NCBI RefSeq assembly: GCF_000717875.1
Contig: NZ_JOCT01000036.1
Span: forward strand, 1-64,000
Length of the DNA stretch: 64,000 nt
Direction: 5' to 3'
Source: Streptomyces sp. NRRL S-455
GTDB lineage: Bacteria; Actinomycetota; Actinomycetes; Streptomycetales; Streptomycetaceae
Within the stretch, counting starts at the first letter, position 1. Every line of letters starts with the position of its first letter. This document shows positions 60,229-64,000 of the stretch, piece after piece. The notes below the pieces were generated by a model, which saw only the letters and a list, made by a program, of their open reading frames with translations, was not told where the DNA came from and searched no databases. Both the position numbers and the translations under genes were made by a program.

Positions 60229-63200
60229 CTAGGCGCCCGCGCCACCGGCCGGGATGGCCTGTTCCGTCCAGATGACCTTGCCGGTCGTCGTGTAGCGCGT
60301 GCCCCAGCGCTGGGCGAGCTGGGCCACGATCAGCAGGCCCCGCCCTCCCTCGTCGGTGGTTCGGGCATGACGCAGGCGCGGCGAGGTGCTGCCGGCGTCG
60401 GAGACCTCGCAGATGAGGCCGCGGTCCCGGATCAGGCGCATGCAGACCGGTCCGGTCGCGTGGCGGATCGCGTTGGTGACCAGTTCGCTGACGATGAGTT
60501 CCGTGGTGAACGCCAGGTCGGGCATGCCCCACTCCTCCAGCCGCCGGCCGGCGAGGCGGCGGGCGTGCGCGACGGCGGCCGGATCGCTGGGCAGGTCCCA
60601 GGAGACGACCTGGTCCGGGGCCAGGACGTGAGTCCGGGCGAGCAGCAGGGCCACGTCGTCGGACGGCGCCCCCGTCAGCAGGGCGTCGACCGCGCCCAGG
60701 CCGATCGCCTCCAGCGTCGGGCCGCGCACTGCGAGGGTGTCGCCCAGTCGGGAGAGCCCGACGTCGATGTCCCGGTCGTAGGTCTCGATGAGACCGTCCG
60801 TGTAGAGGGCGATGAGGCTGCCCTCGGCCAGCTCCACCTCGGTGGACTCGAAGGGGAGGTAGCCGAGGCCGAGGGGTGGTCCGGCGGGCAGGTCGAGGAT
60901 GTCGGCGGTGCCGTCGGGGCCGACGATCACGGGCGGCAGGTGGCCGGCCCGGGCCAGCATGCACCGTCTGCTGACCGGGTCGTACACGGCGTACAGGCAG
61001 GTGGCCCCCAGGAACGCGGCGCCGGCGGTCTCCTCGTCGGCCGCCGCCGGCTCCTTGCCGCCGTAGGCCCCCAGGTGGCCGATGACCAGGTCGTCCAGGT
61101 GGGCCAGCAGTTCGTCCGGGGGAAGATCCAGGTCGGCCAGCGTGCGGACCGCGGTGCGCAGGCGTCCCATGGTCGCTGCCGCGTTCATGCCGTGTCCGAC
61201 GACGTCCCCGACGACCAGTGCGACCCGGGCTCCGGAGAGCGGAATCACGTCGAACCAGTCGCCACCCACACCGCTGGGGGCGTCCGCGGGCAGATACCAG
61301 GACACCACTTCCAGGGCGGAGCCTCCGGCCAGCTCCTGCGGCAACAGGTAACGCTGCATGGAGCGGGCCGCGCTGCGCTCCCGCGTGTAGCGGCGCGCGT
61401 TGTCGACGCACACGGCCGCGCGGGAGACGAGTTCCTCGGCGAGACGCACGTCGTCGGCCTCGAAGGGGCCCGTACGAGCGGTGCGGGCGAACGTCGCCAC
61501 TCCCAGGGTGACACCGCGCGCCCGCACCGGAATCACGATCAGCGAGCGGAAGCCGAAGTCGCGCAGGGAGGTGCCGAGTGACTCGTCCTCGGTCACCCAG
61601 GCGCTGTGGGAGAGATCGAGGACCCGTTCCACCAGGGTTCTGCCTTCCAGCAAGCTCCGGGTCACGGGCGACACGGGGGCGCGCCGGACCGTTTCGCCCA
61701 CGGCCAGAGTTGCCTCCGGACAGCCCTCGCGCACCGACTGCTGGCCCGCACGGCGGAGAACGGGCGCCATGCCCACCGGTCCGGGCGCCGGTTCCTCGCC
61801 CCTCATGACCGAGTCGAGCAGGTCGACGGCGACGAACTCGGCGACGGACGGCACCACCTCGTCCGCCAGTTCCTGCGCGGTCCGCGTCACCTCCAGCGTG
61901 CTGCCGATACGACTGCCCGCGTCGTTCAGCAGGGCCAGGCGTTCCTGGGCCCGCCGGCGCTCGGTGACGTCGACGGACATGTAGGAGATGCCCACGTTCC
62001 GGCCCTTGCGGTCCTTCATGCCGAAGAAGGAGACGGAAGCCGCGCGGATGCGATGGGAGTCGGTGTAGCTGGGGCCGCGGTACTCGTGGTCCAGCACCGG
62101 GTTCCCGGTCTCGAGGACCTTGCGCATCTGCTCCTCGAAGGCCGTCGCCTCCGGCCTCGGCAGCACTTCCCCCACTTGCCGCCCCAGGCGTCGTTCGAGG
62201 GGGATGAGGCGGTCCAGCGGCTCGTTCACCCAGACGTAGCGCAGGTCCGCGTCGAGGACGGCCATGCCGACCGGTGCGTGGTCGAGGAATGGTGTGACCG
62301 TCAACTGGCTGACCCCGCCCCCCGGCATCCGCCAGAAGGCCCGTTTCGGCGGCCGTCCGACGAACCGGCCGAAGACCAGCGCGGCGGCCGTGGCGACCAG
62401 TACGCCCGGAACCATCTCGTAGATGTCCGACTCGAGCGGCCCGAGCAGGGGATTGATGTCGTCCCAGAGCAGGACCGCGGCCGCGCCCGACACCATCCCG
62501 GCCATGGCTCCCGCCCACGTCATGCGCGGCCAGTACAGCGAGAGGAGGACCACCGGCCCGAAGGCGGCTCCGAACCCCGCCCAGGCCTGGGCGACGATGT
62601 CGAGCAGCCCGCCGCCTCTGAGCGCGATCGCCAGGGCGACCAGGATCACCAGGACGACCGCGCCGCGGCCGACCCGCACCAGCGCCTTGTCCCCGGCCCG
62701 TCTGTGGAGGAACGCGCGGTAGAAGTCCTCGGTGAGGGCGGTGGACGAGACGAGGAGCTGGCTGTCCGCGGTCGACATGATCGCGGCCAGTACGGCGATC
62801 AGCATCACACCGGCGACCCAGGGGGTGAGCAGCGTCTCGGTCAGGACGATGTACACGGTGTCCGGGTCGCCGAGTGGCGTGCCGGGCTGTCCGATGCCCA
62901 CCAGGCCGACGAGTGTGGCGCCGCCGAGCACGACGGCGGCCCAGGCCGTTCCGATGCGTCGGGCCGCGGGGACGGCACGGGTGCTGCGGATGCCCATGAA
63001 GCGGGCCAGGATGTGCGGCTGCCCGAAGTAGCCGAGGCCCCAGGCGAGGAGCGAGACCGTCGCCACGGCGCCGAGCGACCCGGTTTCCGCCCACTGGCCG
63101 TCCGCGTAGCCGATCCTGGCCCCCATGTTCAGCAGGGCCGGTTCCTTGTCGTCGACGGCGTCGCCCAGTGCACCGAAACCGCCGAGCGTCGCGATACCGG

Positions 63201-63813
63201 TCAGCGGGATCACGAGCAGGGCGAGGAACATCAGGCCGGCCTGCATCACATGTGTCAGGCTCACGGCGAGGAAGCCGCCCAGGCACGCGTAGATGACGAT
63301 CACCAGAGCGGTCAGGGTCACCCCGACGCCGAACCGGATGTCGAAGACCTGCTCGAACAGCAACCCGCCGGCCACGAGGCCACTGGCCACGTAGACGGTG
63401 AAGAACACCAGGGTGATGGCGGCCGACACCAGTCTGAGCATCCGGGTGCGGTCCTCGAACCGCTCCTCCAGGTAGGCCGACAGGCTCACGGCGTTCTCGG
63501 CCCGCTCGGTGTAGGTGCGCAACCGCGGTGCGACGAACAGCCAGTTGAGGTAGGTGCCGACCACCAGGCCGACGGCGATCCAGCTGGCGCCGAGACCGGC
63601 CGCGTACACCGCACCGGGCAGTGCGAGGAACAGCCAGCCGGACATGTCACTGGCCCCGGCGGACAGGGCGGCGACGACCCCGTTGAGTCTGCGGCCGCCC
63701 AGGGCGAAGTCGGCGAAGGTGCGAGTGCGGGTGTACGCCCAGACACCGGTCCCGATCATGGCGGCCACATACACGAGAAACGTGGTCAGGATCGGCGCAC
63801 TCAAATCGAACAT
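60229..63813 (-). CDS. sodium/solute symporter fused to PAS-GAF-SpoIIE phosphatase-HATPase module
   Basis: This 1194-residue protein has five modules. Residues about 1-490 form a PutP/SSS symporter with 12-13 membrane segments (SAGASDMSGWLFLALPGAVY, YGITGIGG-like IYACLGGFLAVSLTHVMQAG). A PAS domain follows (about 515-625, LDHAPVGMAVLDADLRYVWV), then GAF (about 650-800), a SpoIIE PP2C domain (about 835-1045) with GVGGDWFDVIPL, GDVVGHGMNAAATMG, AGHLPPVIVG and SDDVALLLA, and an HATPase_c/RsbW-like domain (about 1060-1185) with SELVTNAIRHA and GGRGLLIVAQLA. ATG 63813 follows GCGAGGA. It could link solute sensing or transport to anti-sigma partner switching, in parallel with CbrA-type symporter-kinases (inferred). 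Confidence 0.9.
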   Translation of the reverse strand: MFDLSAPILTTFLVYVAAMIGTGVWAYTRTRTFADFALGGRRLNGVVAALSAGASDMSGWLFLALPGAVYAAGLGASWIAVGLVVGTYLNWLFVAPRLRTYTERAENAVSLSAYLEERFEDRTRMLRLVSAAITLVFFTVYVASGLVAGGLLFEQVFDIRFGVGVTLTALVIVIYACLGGFLAVSLTHVMQAGLMFLALLVIPLTGIATLGGFGALGDAVDDKEPALLNMGARIGYADGQWAETGSLGAVATVSLLAWGLGYFGQPHILARFMGIRSTRAVPAARRIGTAWAAVVLGGATLVGLVGIGQPGTPLGDPDTVYIVLTETLLTPWVAGVMLIAVLAAIMSTADSQLLVSSTALTEDFYRAFLHRRAGDKALVRVGRGAVVLVILVALAIALRGGGLLDIVAQAWAGFGAAFGPVVLLSLYWPRMTWAGAMAGMVSGAAAVLLWDDINPLLGPLESDIYEMVPGVLVATAAALVFGRFVGRPPKRAFWRMPGGGVSQLTVTPFLDHAPVGMAVLDADLRYVWVNEPLDRLIPLERRLGRQVGEVLPRPEATAFEEQMRKVLETGNPVLDHEYRGPSYTDSHRIRAASVSFFGMKDRKGRNVGISYMSVDVTERRRAQERLALLNDAGSRIGSTLEVTRTAQELADEVVPSVAEFVAVDLLDSVMRGEEPAPGPVGMAPVLRRAGQQSVREGCPEATLAVGETVRRAPVSPVTRSLLEGRTLVERVLDLSHSAWVTEDESLGTSLRDFGFRSLIVIPVRARGVTLGVATFARTARTGPFEADDVRLAEELVSRAAVCVDNARRYTRERSAARSMQRYLLPQELAGGSALEVVSWYLPADAPSGVGGDWFDVIPLSGARVALVVGDVVGHGMNAAATMGRLRTAVRTLADLDLPPDELLAHLDDLVIGHLGAYGGKEPAAADEETAGAAFLGATCLYAVYDPVSRRCMLARAGHLPPVIVGPDGTADILDLPAGPPLGLGYLPFESTEVELAEGSLIALYTDGLIETYDRDIDVGLSRLGDTLAVRGPTLEAIGLGAVDALLTGAPSDDVALLLARTHVLAPDQVVSWDLPSDPAAVAHARRLAGRRLEEWGMPDLAFTTELIVSELVTNAIRHATGPVCMRLIRDRGLICEVSDAGSTSPRLRHARTTDEGGRGLLIVAQLAQRWGTRYTTTGKVIWTEQAIPAGGAGA

Positions 63814-63921
63814 GGGGTCCTCGCCTGCGAGGTTCATGCAACGGGCGCGGCCGTCGGCACACCTGGTCTGCATGTCCTGCCGTACAAATCTACAGATCGG
63901 GACATAAGGGAGCGACCGGTG

Positions 63922-64000
63922 TCAGGGGCAGTCGTAGGTGAAGTGGGTCGTGACCGTGCGGGGGGTCGCGGAGAGGATGCGCAGTTCGGCCCGTGCCGTG
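63922..64000 (-). CDS. C-terminal end of a gene cut by the window edge
   Basis: A minus-strand frame open to the window edge ends TARAELRILSATPRTVTTHF then TYDCP before a stop at 63922. Composition is gene-like. The family cannot be judged from 25 residues. Confidence 0.45.
   Translation of the reverse strand, partial: TARAELRILSATPRTVTTHFTYDCP

Noticed and set aside
60197..63286. 1029-codon open frame overlapping the symporter-SpoIIE gene on the same strand
   Set aside because: Its product is Arg/Gly/Pro-rich with no domains, while the overlapping frame has five intact domains.
1..64000. tRNA genes, rRNA genes, CRISPR arrays and replication origins
   Set aside because: No T-loop-like GTTCGAATC cloverleaf context, no regularly spaced repeats and no DnaA-box cluster was seen by eye; a dedicated search would be needed to exclude a missed tRNA.

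Overview
The window is high-GC actinobacterial DNA, most likely Streptomyces. Codons are strongly G/C-ending, GTG starts and GGAGG-type ribosome sites are common, many genes overlap by 4 bases (ATGA/GTGA), and the families present (DUF6233, SpoIIE/HATPase proteins, many IclR/TetR regulators) are typical of that genus. No rRNA, tRNA or CRISPR array was seen.

The left two thirds (1 to about 41 kb) alternates intact catabolic cassettes with scrap DNA made of truncated genes. The intact blocks are: two FAD amine/amino-acid oxidases (717-3319); a NitT/TauT-type ABC importer with two IclR regulators, one a tandem duplication (5093-11247); a ferredoxin reductase between a 5'-truncated ferredoxin and a 3'-truncated P450 (12745-15047); a catabolic island with a family III CoA-transferase, a citryl-CoA-lyase-like enzyme, an FMN reductase, a luciferase-type monooxygenase, two alpha/beta hydrolases, a VOC protein and IclR/AraC regulators (15793-24395); a secreted S15 peptidase divergent from a membrane acyltransferase-like protein, followed by a histidine kinase and its convergent response regulator (25663-32239); and an AsnC/Lrp regulator, aldehyde dehydrogenase, homoserine dehydrogenase and third FAD oxidase (34830-39634).

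Between these blocks lie recognisable fragments: HAD, RidA and SDR pieces (2-671), a pirin tail, an integrase head and an IS701 relic (3282-5065), a VOC piece and a recombinase relic (11622-12740), a SpoIIE piece (15403-15606), an end-to-end string of hydrolase, MMPL, alcohol dehydrogenase, CoA-transferase and P450 pieces (24526-26178), and sortase-signal, oxidase, deacylase, IS5 and DNA-ligase pieces (32335-34577). Two fragments are second copies of segments elsewhere in the window: the pirin 3' end (3381-3549 and 41080-41248) and the oxidase 3' end plus deacylase 5' end (33064-33292 and 39512-39743). This looks like a recombining chromosome arm or plasmid-like accessory region.

From about 41 kb rightward the DNA is orderly: pirin, a TPR protein, a PepSY membrane protein, peptide deformylase, an ABC-F ATPase, a flavin disulfide reductase, thioredoxin, a benzaldehyde-type dehydrogenase, LacI and TetR regulators, an FMN reductase, a complete PaoABCD-like molybdenum aldehyde oxidoreductase operon with a divergent TetR and a perfect inverted-repeat operator, a LysR regulator, and a 1194-residue protein joining a sodium/solute symporter to PAS, GAF, SpoIIE phosphatase and anti-sigma-kinase-type ATPase modules. 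The fusion protein, the 15.8-24.4 kb island and the fragment mosaics deserve most attention.
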